Assembly: GCA_947166335.1 (NCBI GenBank)
Contig: CAMVDS010000022.1
Coordinates: 1-13,717 of the forward strand
Length of the DNA stretch: 13,717 nt
Reading direction: 5' to 3'
DNA from: an uncultured Mollicutes bacterium
Lineage (GTDB): Bacteria; Bacillota_I; Bacilli_A; Acholeplasmatales; JAEDCM01
Shown here: positions 1-6,443 of the stretch, piece by piece
How positions within the stretch are numbered: the stretch's first letter is position 1
Layout: each line of letters opens with the position of its first letter
Position numbers and translations under genes: made by a program
The notes under the pieces: generated by a model
What the model was told of the DNA's origin: nothing
Seen by the model: only the letters and a program-made list of their open reading frames with translations
Database searches by the model: none

Positions 1-714
1 GTTTTTATCGATTTAGTTAGATTTCTTATCGTTGTTGCTCTTGGTGCAGCCGGCGTAATTCCTTTGGGTTTTTCAATTGGTATACCAAATAAAAGGAGAA
101 AAGAAGCCTTAGCAAAAGAAAAAATCTTGCATGAAAAAGTATTTAAAGAATATGAATCTGCATATTATAATGCTTTGAAAAAAATAAATTTAGTAGAAAA
201 TTATGTAAATAAAGACATGAATAAAGATATAGAAAAAGAATATCTTGAAACAAAAAAAGAAGCATTTAATAAGTATATAAAAAGTAGAAATATTCTTCAA
301 AAGGATATGCAAATGCAAATATTAGAATTAGATAAAACAGGTTTTGATTGTTTCAAAAGTAATTATAATAAAATAGATGGCAGTATTGATTTATATGATC
401 TATGTTCTAAATGTAAGGCAATTTCAGAACAAGCAAACAATACAGATGCTAGTGAATTAATTAAGGCTAGAGAAGAAGCAATTAAAATGTTATCTAATAT
501 CAAAGAGCAAATACAACCAACATTTGAATATACACCTACAAATAACTTTAGTTTTGATGATATTAAAAGTGATTTATTAAATGTTAAAGTAAATACAGAA
601 GTTAAAGAACCTAAGAAAGAGGAAAGAAAAGGTTCTAGCTTATATTGTATTACTTGTAATGATAAAGATAAATGTCCTCATTTAGGAAATCCTGTAGGAT
701 TCTGTTATAAATAA
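1..714 (+). CDS. Partial gene: unknown protein with N-terminal hydrophobic segment and C-terminal Cys cluster
   Basis: The frame is open to the left edge, so the gene starts outside the window. A TTG at 64 is only an internal codon. The visible 237 residues begin with a hydrophobic stretch (about residues 5-28, rich in Val, Leu, Ala, Gly) that looks like a membrane anchor, followed by the basic motif NKRRK. A long, highly charged, probably helical or coiled-coil region follows (about 30-130). There is a CxxC pair at 135/138, and the last 22 residues hold C216, C219, C225, H227 and C235, a pattern that could bind zinc. I do not recognise the family. The charged region would be cytoplasmic if the basic residues after the hydrophobic segment follow the positive-inside rule. 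The gene ends at a strong hairpin shared with the convergent methyltransferase gene. The reading frame is secure; the function is unknown. Confidence 0.8.
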   Translation, partial: VFIDLVRFLIVVALGAAGVIPLGFSIGIPNKRRKEALAKEKILHEKVFKEYESAYYNALKKINLVENYVNKDMNKDIEKEYLETKKEAFNKYIKSRNILQKDMQMQILELDKTGFDCFKSNYNKIDGSIDLYDLCSKCKAISEQANNTDASELIKAREEAIKMLSNIKEQIQPTFEYTPTNNFSFDDIKSDLLNVKVNTEVKEPKKEERKGSSLYCITCNDKDKCPHLGNPVGFCYK

Positions 715-716
715 AT

Positions 717-750
717 AAAAACACTAGATTTGGCTTAATCTAGTGTTTTT
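717..750. terminator. Bidirectional rho-independent terminator
   Basis: A perfect 14-bp inverted repeat (717-730 with 737-750) encloses a 6-nt loop TGGCTT. It has an A-tract on the left and a T-tract on the right, so it reads as a terminator on both strands. It lies between two convergent genes, and the TAG stop of the minus-strand methyltransferase (742-740) is inside its right arm. Confidence 0.9.
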
Positions 751-1522
751 TCATTAATATTGAATATGAAATAAAATGTTTAATATTGAAATTACCATTA
801 GTATTTTCTTCTAACATTTTTATATGCTCTTCATTAAACTTTTCTAATGTATTTGGATCAAGTGCTGCCCCAGTTCCACGACATGCTCTAATACGTCCTG
901 CCCAACTATCAACTGTAAAAGGAATATCTTTATCAAATAATTCTTCTTTAACTATATCAAATTTTTCAAGTAATTCATTTGGTACATAAGGCATTTTTCT
1001 TTCCGCGTTACATCCAGTCCAATTAGGATTATATTTAAGTATTAAATCTTCTGATTTTTTAGCTATTTCATCTTCTAGTGGAAGCCAAGCCATATATGTA
1101 ATTATTACTTTTCCATCATCCTTTAAAAGCTTATCTAAAGTATTTACTAAACTTCTAGGATCTAAATACCAAATGCACTGGCATATCGATATAGAATCAA
1201 AAGATTTAGGCTTAAAATCAAGTTTTTCAGCACTTTGTGGATAATACTTAATATCCATACCTTTAGATAGTTTTTTTGCTTCCTCTATTTGAGATTCTGA
1301 TATATCAGTACCAATTATTTTAGCCCCGTATCTATATAAGTTTCTAGGTATTACTCCTGTACCTGTACCTATATCAAGTAAAGTAGTTCCTTTAACACCT
1401 ATACCATTTTTAATAAAACAGTCATAGAACTCACTAGGATATATATCTCTATATAGCGCATAATCTGCGCTTGTTTTAGAAAAATCAAAATTATTATTTT
1501 TGTCTATGTTGTTAAATTTCAT
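740..1522 (-). CDS. Class I SAM-dependent methyltransferase, substrate unknown
   Basis: This 260-residue protein has the Rossmann-like methyltransferase fold of the Methyltransf_11/25 type. Motif I is LLDIGTGTG (about residues 48-56), which binds S-adenosylmethionine. It is followed by the acidic end of strand 2 (IGTDIS) and the post-motif stretch FDSISICQCIWYLDP. The N-terminal FSKTSADYALYR matches the lead-in seen in many small-molecule methyltransferases, but the substrate cannot be read from the sequence. I chose the ATG at 1522-1520 because a strong ribosome binding site (AGGAGGG, about 1529-1536 on the minus strand) sits 6 nt before it. An in-frame ATG further upstream would place this site inside the gene and the start at or before the promoter -10 box. 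The gene is a single transcription unit, divergent from the oxidoreductase pair and convergent with the gene to its left. Confidence 0.88.
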   Translation of the reverse strand: MKFNNIDKNNNFDFSKTSADYALYRDIYPSEFYDCFIKNGIGVKGTTLLDIGTGTGVIPRNLYRYGAKIIGTDISESQIEEAKKLSKGMDIKYYPQSAEKLDFKPKSFDSISICQCIWYLDPRSLVNTLDKLLKDDGKVIITYMAWLPLEDEIAKKSEDLILKYNPNWTGCNAERKMPYVPNELLEKFDIVKEELFDKDIPFTVDSWAGRIRACRGTGAALDPNTLEKFNEEHIKMLEENTNGNFNIKHFISYSILMKKH

Positions 1523-1550
1523 AAATATCCCTCCTGATAATTTTAAATAC

Positions 1551-1578
1551 ATTATACACCCATACAACAAAATGTCAA
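1551..1578 (-). promoter_or_regulatory. Sigma-A-type promoter for the methyltransferase gene
   Basis: On the minus strand there is a perfect TTGACA (1578-1573), a 16-bp spacer and a perfect TATAAT (1556-1551). The predicted transcription start is near 1545, giving a leader of about 20 nt before the ATG at 1522. An ATGTTTT copy runs into the -35 box from its upstream side and matches the half-sites of the adjacent palindrome. Confidence 0.85.
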
Positions 1579-1590
1579 AACATATTTTTT

Positions 1591-1609
1591 TAAAACATTA
1601 AATGTTTTA
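1591..1609. promoter_or_regulatory. Perfect 19-bp palindrome in divergent promoter region, candidate operator
   Basis: TAAAACATTAAATGTTTTA reads as two 9-bp arms around a central A. Its right end overlaps the first bases of the plus-strand TATAAT at 1608-1613. A third copy of the half-site core AAAACAT lies at 1577-1583, exactly 15 bp before the copy at 1592-1598 and overlapping the minus-strand -35 box. The position suits a repressor site controlling one or both divergent genes. The binding protein is unknown, and an AT-rich palindrome can arise by chance. Confidence 0.5.
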
Positions 1610-1613
1610 TAAT
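1608..1613 (+). promoter_or_regulatory. Candidate -10 box for the oxidoreductase pair
   Basis: A perfect TATAAT lies 17 nt before the ATG at 1631. The region 17 bp upstream offers only a T-run (about 1585-1590) as a -35 box, so this promoter may be weak or activator-dependent. The leader would be only about 10 nt. Confidence 0.5.
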
Positions 1614-1630
1614 ATATTTAGGTGATAATT

Positions 1631-2767
1631 ATGAAGATCGGTATTATAGGAAGTGGTCCTGCAGGACTCACAGCTGCAATTTCAATAAAAAGAAAATATA
1701 TGAATAGTGAAGTATCTATTTTTGAATATATGCCTAAAGTTGGTAAAAAGTTACTTGCTTCAGGTAATGGAAAAGGAAATGTTAGTAATATCAATATGAG
1801 TAGTGATTATTATAATACTAGCTTTGTTAATGATATTATAAAAATGGATGTAATAGGTTTTTTAAATTCATGTGGAATACTAACAAAAGTAGATAAAGAA
1901 GGTAGAATTTATCCATATAATGAACAAGCATCAACAATCGTTGATTGCTTAAATTTAGAATTATATGAATTAGGTATAAAAGTGATTAATGAAAAAGTTG
2001 TAGGACTTGGCATAAATACTATTGTGACTTTCTTTAATAGCTATTATTTTGATAAGATTATTATTGCTACAGGTGGAAAAAGTCAAGAATTCTTAGGATC
2101 AGATGGTTCTATGTTTAGAGCAATAGAAGGATTAGGCCATACTATTACACCTTTAAAACCTGCATTATGTCCTATAAAGACAAAAGAGAATTTTTCTGAC
2201 ATACAAGGTTTAAGATGCAAAGTAATTGCTAAAGCATATAATGGTGAAGACTTTTATGAAGATAAAGGAGAACTATTATTTAAGGAAGATGGAATATCAG
2301 GAATAGTAGTATTTCAAATATCATCAATATTTGCTAGAAGTAGTTTTGGTTATATTACTTTTGATTTTTTCCCTGATAAGAGTGAAGAAGAATTAGTTAA
2401 TATAATTAAAAGCTTAAAACAAGATAGATACATTGATTTAGCTTTAATGGGTATAATTAATAGAAAATTATTAAATCATATATTAGGAGATACAAGAGGT
2501 AAGTTCTTAAAAGAATTTGACGCAGAAAACTTAGCTTATAAACTAAAGAATTATAAGGTAGAATGCATCAAGAATTATGAATTTGTACAATCACAAATAA
2601 CTGTTGGTGGTGTATCATTAAATGAAGTTAATCCTTTAACTTTAGAATCACTAATAGAGAAAAACTTCTATTTTATAGGAGAAGTATTAGATGTTGATGG
2701 ACTATCTGGTGGATATAATATTCACTTTGCGATTGCTTCAGCTCTATGGCTTGCTAAAAACTTATGA
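1631..2767 (+). CDS. FAD-dependent oxidoreductase of the HI0933/YhiN (COG2081) family
   Basis: The 378-residue flavoprotein is normal in length for the family often labelled aminoacetone oxidase or BaiN-like. Visible landmarks are the FAD-binding GSGPAG (7-12), KVGKKLLASGNGKGN (36-50), IATGGKS (145-151) and the C-terminal GEVLDVDGLSGGYN (350-363). The third of these landmarks corresponds to the family signature usually read as GRCN; here it is GKGN, so the usual Cys and Arg are replaced. The physiological substrate of the family is not settled. I chose ATG 1631, spaced 6 nt from AGGTG (1620-1624); a GTG at 1622 overlaps that ribosome binding site. The TGA stop overlaps the next gene's ATG by 4 nt (ATGA), implying translational coupling, and an in-frame TAA follows the TGA directly. 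Confidence 0.88.
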   Translation: MKIGIIGSGPAGLTAAISIKRKYMNSEVSIFEYMPKVGKKLLASGNGKGNVSNINMSSDYYNTSFVNDIIKMDVIGFLNSCGILTKVDKEGRIYPYNEQASTIVDCLNLELYELGIKVINEKVVGLGINTIVTFFNSYYFDKIIIATGGKSQEFLGSDGSMFRAIEGLGHTITPLKPALCPIKTKENFSDIQGLRCKVIAKAYNGEDFYEDKGELLFKEDGISGIVVFQISSIFARSSFGYITFDFFPDKSEEELVNIIKSLKQDRYIDLALMGIINRKLLNHILGDTRGKFLKEFDAENLAYKLKNYKVECIKNYEFVQSQITVGGVSLNEVNPLTLESLIEKNFYFIGEVLDVDGLSGGYNIHFAIASALWLAKNL

Positions 2768-4278
2768 TAAAAGTAGATAATATTAAAGTACCTCTTGATT
2801 ATAATGATGAAGTAATTAAAAAATTAATTGAAAAGAAAATTAATGATAAAATAATTGATTTTAGGGTGTTTAAAAAAAGTATTGATGCTAGATTTGAAGT
2901 GCGTTTTAATATGTCATTTTTAGTAAACGTTAAGAATGAATCTAAACATAAAAACTTAATTTATACTCCAAAAAAACCTTTAGTTGTGCCAAAATCTAAT
3001 GATAAGAAAGTTGTAATTATTGGTAGTGGTCCAGCAGGATTATTTAGCGCATTAATCTTAATAGAAGCTGGATTAAAGCCTATAATTATAGAACGTGGTA
3101 AAGATGTAAAAAATAGAGAAAAAGATATTAATAACTTATTAGAAAATAAAGTATTAAATAAAGATTCTAACTTTGTGTATGGCCTAGGTGGAGCTGGTAC
3201 ATATAGTGATGGAAAACTAACAACAAATATCAATTCAGAATATAATTCATTTGTTTTAGAAACATTTGTTAAATATGGTGCTGATAGTGATATCCTATAT
3301 GAAAATATGCCACATATAGGCACAGATGTCTTAAAAAAGATAGTTAATAATATGGCTAATTACATTAATGAACATGGTCATATATATTTTGAACATAAAT
3401 TAGTTGATATTATTGATAAAAAAATCAAATGTATTAATAATGAGAAAGAAGTATTATTTGACTATGATTATTTAATACTTGCTATAGGGCATTCCCCTAA
3501 AGAAACATTTAAAATGTTATATGATAAAGGACTTTTAATGGAACAAAAACCTTTTAGTATGGGTGTTAGAATAGAACATAAACAAGAATTAATAAATAAA
3601 ATACAATATGGTAAATATGCAGGACATAAGAATCTACCTAATGCAACATATAAGATGGCAGTACATTTAGATGATAGAGATGTTTATACATTCTGTATGT
3701 GTCCTGGAGGTGTTGTAGTACCTTCAATGGATAGTGAAAATACAATGGTTGTTAATGGGATGAGTTATAAATCTCGTGATAAAGAAAATGGTAATGCAGC
3801 TTTACTTGTTAATGTAAATACAACTGATTATGAATCTAATCATCCACTTGCTGGATTTGTATTTAGAGATAAATATGAAGCTCTATCATTTAATGATGGA
3901 TACAAGGCAAATATCGCTAGGTTAGAGGACTTTTTACAAAACAAAGTAACTACAAAAATAGGTAGTGTTACTCCAAGCTATCCTCTTGGCTATAACTTTA
4001 AAAAATTAGATGAATGCCTACCAAGTTTTGTATGTAAAGCATTAAGAGAATCAATTTACTTATTTGATAAAAAGATGCACGGATTTAATGATCCTGACGC
4101 TATACTAACAGCTATTGAATCAAGAAGTAGCTGTCCTGTTAGGATTAAAAGAAACGAATCTTTAGAAACAAATATTGATTATATATATGCAGCTGGTGAA
4201 GGCTCAGGTTATTCAGGGGGTATTACTACAAGCGCAATTGATGGAATTAAAGTTGCTTTAAAAATTGTAAATAGATAA
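2764..4278 (+). CDS. FAD-dependent dehydrogenase, COG2509 family
   Basis: This 504-residue protein matches the uncharacterised COG2509 flavoprotein family in length and layout. A small N-terminal alpha/beta domain (about 1-75, with the typical RVFKKSIDAR stretch) precedes the FAD-binding Rossmann fold with GSGPAG at 87-92. It has the glycine-rich GLGGAGTYSDGKL (140-152), CMCPGGVVVPS (311-321) and the C-terminal flavin-contact motif AAGEGSGYSGGI (476-487). The N-terminal domain, which simple oxidoreductases lack, separates this family from the smaller COG2081 protein encoded upstream. The substrate is unknown. The 4-nt overlap with the preceding gene points to one mRNA and linked expression of the two flavoproteins. 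Only a weak AU-rich hairpin follows the gene. Confidence 0.88.
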   Translation: MIKVDNIKVPLDYNDEVIKKLIEKKINDKIIDFRVFKKSIDARFEVRFNMSFLVNVKNESKHKNLIYTPKKPLVVPKSNDKKVVIIGSGPAGLFSALILIEAGLKPIIIERGKDVKNREKDINNLLENKVLNKDSNFVYGLGGAGTYSDGKLTTNINSEYNSFVLETFVKYGADSDILYENMPHIGTDVLKKIVNNMANYINEHGHIYFEHKLVDIIDKKIKCINNEKEVLFDYDYLILAIGHSPKETFKMLYDKGLLMEQKPFSMGVRIEHKQELINKIQYGKYAGHKNLPNATYKMAVHLDDRDVYTFCMCPGGVVVPSMDSENTMVVNGMSYKSRDKENGNAALLVNVNTTDYESNHPLAGFVFRDKYEALSFNDGYKANIARLEDFLQNKVTTKIGSVTPSYPLGYNFKKLDECLPSFVCKALRESIYLFDKKMHGFNDPDAILTAIESRSSCPVRIKRNESLETNIDYIYAAGEGSGYSGGITTSAIDGIKVALKIVNR

Positions 4279-4304
4279 TTAATTAAGAGTAGATTATAAA
4301 CATA

Positions 4305-4331
4305 ATTATTATAAAATAATACTTTTATTTT
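4305..4331 (+). terminator. Weak AU-rich hairpin after the oxidoreductase pair, possible terminator
   Basis: ATTATT (4305-4310) can pair with AATAAT (4315-4320) around the loop ATAA, followed by a T-rich run. The stem has no G-C pair, so termination here is uncertain and read-through into the next gene is possible. Confidence 0.25.
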
Positions 4332-4348
4332 TCTTAAAATTATGATAT

Positions 4349-4354
4349 TATAAT
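4349..4354 (+). promoter_or_regulatory. Candidate -10 box upstream of the membrane protein gene
   Basis: A perfect TATAAT lies inside the imperfect palindrome TATGATATTATAATCATA (4341-4358). No good -35 hexamer is visible at 16-18 bp. If it is used, the leader would be about 65 nt and would contain the hairpin at 4374-4395. Confidence 0.4.
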
Positions 4355-4373
4355 CATAGATATTTTTTATTAC

Positions 4374-4395
4374 GCAAAAAAATATATCTTTTTGC
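4374..4395 (+). promoter_or_regulatory. Leader hairpin before the membrane protein gene
   Basis: GCAAAAA (4374-4380) pairs perfectly with TTTTTGC (4389-4395) around an 8-nt loop. An alternative, imperfect pairing of 4358-4368 with 4376-4389 (AGATATTTTTT against AAAAAAATATATCT) uses the same bases, so the two folds exclude each other. The ribosome binding site AAGGAG (4414-4419) is just downstream and is not in either stem. No known riboswitch consensus is visible. Confidence 0.35.
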
Positions 4396-4427
4396 CAGAA
4401 TTGATATATTCACAAGGAGTGAGTTAC

Positions 4428-5606
4428 ATGACAAAAAAGTATTTTACTTGGTTCTTACAAAATTATGATAACTACGAATATTTTGGCGATGAAGCTATGA
4501 GTATTAGAAGAAGACTAAAAAGAATGTCAGAAAGAACAATTGCTCCATCTCCACAAGAAGCTATTGAAATTTATGTAAGTTTCTTCAAACTTTATAATGA
4601 TGATCCTTATTCTGCAAAGAGTAAGTTTATTGATGGTATTAGAGCTAAGAAAACAGACTATTGTTTGATGTTTAGAGAACCAGACAATACTCCAGTATCA
4701 TTCGCATATAAAAAAGAATTATGTGGTGGTGTTACTGAAGGTGAATTAAAAGATGTTTTAGATGCTGAAAAAGATAGAAAGATTAAATACTATTCAGATA
4801 TGCTAGATTATCATGCAAAAGTAATGGATAACACTAAGAATGTTATCGATGATGTAACTGATTCTGTTAGCCCACACGCTACAGACGTAACAACAGTTGC
4901 TTTCATCATATTTGCTATAATCTTTGGTGGACTTGCAGTATCAATTCTATTTGTTCCTGCAGTAGTAGAATTTTTAGGAATCGGAAATGTAGAAGATGGT
5001 AAGATGCATTATACAATTCACACATTTATTACTCTTGGCTTATGTGGTGCTCTATTCATATTATTAGTTGCACTTTCATGTATAGCAGGTAAGAAATATG
5101 CATATTATTCAAATTCAAATTTGATAATGTATCGTATGGAAGACTTTGAAAAGAGAATTCAAAAAAATATTACAAAACTTAGAAAAACAGATTCACAAAA
5201 TATTAGATTATGTTTAAGAAATGGTAAGAAAATTAAACCATTAATTGTTGATACAGATTATAATAGAGAACTTAGATACTTCGGTACTTCACTAGAATTA
5301 ATCAAATTACAATTAGAACAAAAGCCAAAAGCAGTTAAAATATTATTCTATATTGTAATGGTATTTGCCGTTTACGTATCATGTTTATTAGCATTTACAC
5401 CACTTGTAAATGTTCTAAATAAAACAGTTGATGAATCATTTAAAGCTTATTTAGGATATATCTTCGCAGCAGTTCCTACAATTATTACAGCACTTATTGG
5501 TGTAAAGATGAAGAACAAGGTTAGAGCATGGAAGATAATAGTAACTATCATTATTGGTATTGCTGTATTAGGCCTTTTAGTTCTTCTTGGAACAAAATCA
5601 AAATAG
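4428..5606 (+). CDS. Unrecognised integral membrane protein, five predicted helices
   Basis: I do not recognise this 392-residue protein. The start is ATG 4428, spaced 8 nt from AAGGAG; an in-frame TTG at 4392 has no such site. Residues 1-155 are soluble and charged, with an arginine-rich patch (SIRRRLKRMSER) and no signal peptide. Two hydrophobic helices follow (about 157-181 and 200-224), then a basic, probably cytoplasmic segment of about 80 residues, then three helices (about 305-328, 341-359 and 370-388). The protein ends in a short TKSK tail. Basic residues after helix 2 and between helices 4 and 5 support a cytoplasmic location for those loops and for the N-terminal domain. No catalytic, transporter or nucleotide-binding motif is visible. 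A terminator follows directly, so it is probably a single-gene unit. Confidence 0.85.
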   Translation: MTKKYFTWFLQNYDNYEYFGDEAMSIRRRLKRMSERTIAPSPQEAIEIYVSFFKLYNDDPYSAKSKFIDGIRAKKTDYCLMFREPDNTPVSFAYKKELCGGVTEGELKDVLDAEKDRKIKYYSDMLDYHAKVMDNTKNVIDDVTDSVSPHATDVTTVAFIIFAIIFGGLAVSILFVPAVVEFLGIGNVEDGKMHYTIHTFITLGLCGALFILLVALSCIAGKKYAYYSNSNLIMYRMEDFEKRIQKNITKLRKTDSQNIRLCLRNGKKIKPLIVDTDYNRELRYFGTSLELIKLQLEQKPKAVKILFYIVMVFAVYVSCLLAFTPLVNVLNKTVDESFKAYLGYIFAAVPTIITALIGVKMKNKVRAWKIIVTIIIGIAVLGLLVLLGTKSK

Positions 5607-5610
5607 GACG

Positions 5611-5636
5611 AAAAATCTCTTATTTAAGAGATTTTT
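5611..5636 (+). terminator. Rho-independent terminator after the membrane protein gene
   Basis: An 11-bp stem (5611-5621 with 5626-5636, core TCTCTT/AAGAGA) encloses a 4-nt loop and ends in a T-run. It starts 5 nt after the TAG stop and ends only 6 nt before the start codon of the pseudouridine synthase gene. Confidence 0.75.
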
Positions 5637-5642
5637 TCTTAT

Positions 5643-6443
5643 ATGATTGTTAGAAGTAGTAAGACCCAAACCGCAAAGGAATGCTTAGAAGAAAATGGAT
5701 TCTCTAAAAAAGTAATAAGAAGTTTAAAATATGTTATTGTAGATGGTATAGAAGTAAGACTTTGGATGAATGTAGAAGAAAATAAAGATATAATCGTTCC
5801 TTTAAAGGAAGAGACATCTGATTGTATTTCTACAAAAGGGGAACTAGATATTTTATATGAAGATGAATATATTTTAATAGTTAATAAGAAGAATAAAGTA
5901 TCAAGTCAACCAAATGTAGGCCATTACACAGATTCTTTAGCAAATAATATTAAGTATTATTATGAAACTAAGGGAATAAATAATACAGTTCATCTTGTTA
6001 ATAGATTAGACTATGAAACTAGTGGTTTAGTATTAGTTGCTAAAAGTAGTTACATACATAATTTATTTAAAAAAGTTGATATTATAAAAAAATATTATGC
6101 AGTAGTAGAAGGTATATTAGATAATGATGGAATAATAGAAAAACCTATTATAAGAGATGGTAAAATTAGAGTAATAGGTGGAGAAAAGAACGCTATTACA
6201 GAGTATCATGTATTGGATAAAAAAACTAATACTTTAATAGAATGTATATTACATACAGGACGTACTCATCAAATAAGAGTACATATGAAATCAATTAATC
6301 ATCCAGTTGTTGGAGATAACTTATATGGAAATGGAGATAATTTGGCTTTACAAAGCTATTATCTAAAATTCATTCATCCAATAACTAAAGATAATATTGA
6401 AGTAAAATTAGAGTTAGAAGAAAGACTAAAAGAGGTGATTTAA
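5643..6443 (+). CDS. RluD/RluA-family RNA pseudouridine synthase
   Basis: The 266-residue enzyme converts specific uridines in rRNA or tRNA to pseudouridine. The first 55 or so residues resemble the S4-like RNA-binding lead-in of RluD-type enzymes (KKVIRSLKYVIVDGIEV). The catalytic motif is NRLDYETSG, with the active-site Asp at residue 123; many homologues have His where this one has Asn120. TGRTHQIRVHM (205-215) is the second family signature, followed by HPVVGDNLYG. Which RNA site it modifies cannot be told, since Bacilli carry several paralogues. The start codon is unusual: no Shine-Dalgarno sequence precedes the ATG, and a terminator hairpin ends 6 nt before it. A stop codon (5625-5627) prevents a much longer version. 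It abuts cvfB with no gap. Confidence 0.9.
   Translation: MIVRSSKTQTAKECLEENGFSKKVIRSLKYVIVDGIEVRLWMNVEENKDIIVPLKEETSDCISTKGELDILYEDEYILIVNKKNKVSSQPNVGHYTDSLANNIKYYYETKGINNTVHLVNRLDYETSGLVLVAKSSYIHNLFKKVDIIKKYYAVVEGILDNDGIIEKPIIRDGKIRVIGGEKNAITEYHVLDKKTNTLIECILHTGRTHQIRVHMKSINHPVVGDNLYGNGDNLALQSYYLKFIHPITKDNIEVKLELEERLKEVI

Noticed and set aside
64..66. TTG start for the first gene
   Set aside because: The frame is open to position 1 and encodes a hydrophobic segment upstream, so the gene is truncated by the window edge.
786..989. Plus-strand open frame inside the methyltransferase gene
   Set aside because: It lies wholly opposite a well-supported methyltransferase with SAM motif, ribosome binding site and promoter, and its translation shows no recognisable pattern.
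1622..1630. GTG start for the COG2081 gene, and likewise GTG 7478 for ribU, GTG 8293 for alaS and TTG 4392 for the membrane protein
   Set aside because: Each alternative overlaps, lies too close to, or precedes the ribosome binding site that is correctly spaced from the downstream ATG.
2765..2767. TGA read as tryptophan (Mollicutes code)
   Set aside because: It would add a single residue before TAA, and no gene in the window contains an internal TGA, while TGG is used for all tryptophans read.
2961..3323. Minus-strand open frame opposite the COG2509 gene
   Set aside because: It is opposite conserved FAD-binding sequence and has no ribosome binding site or recognisable motif.
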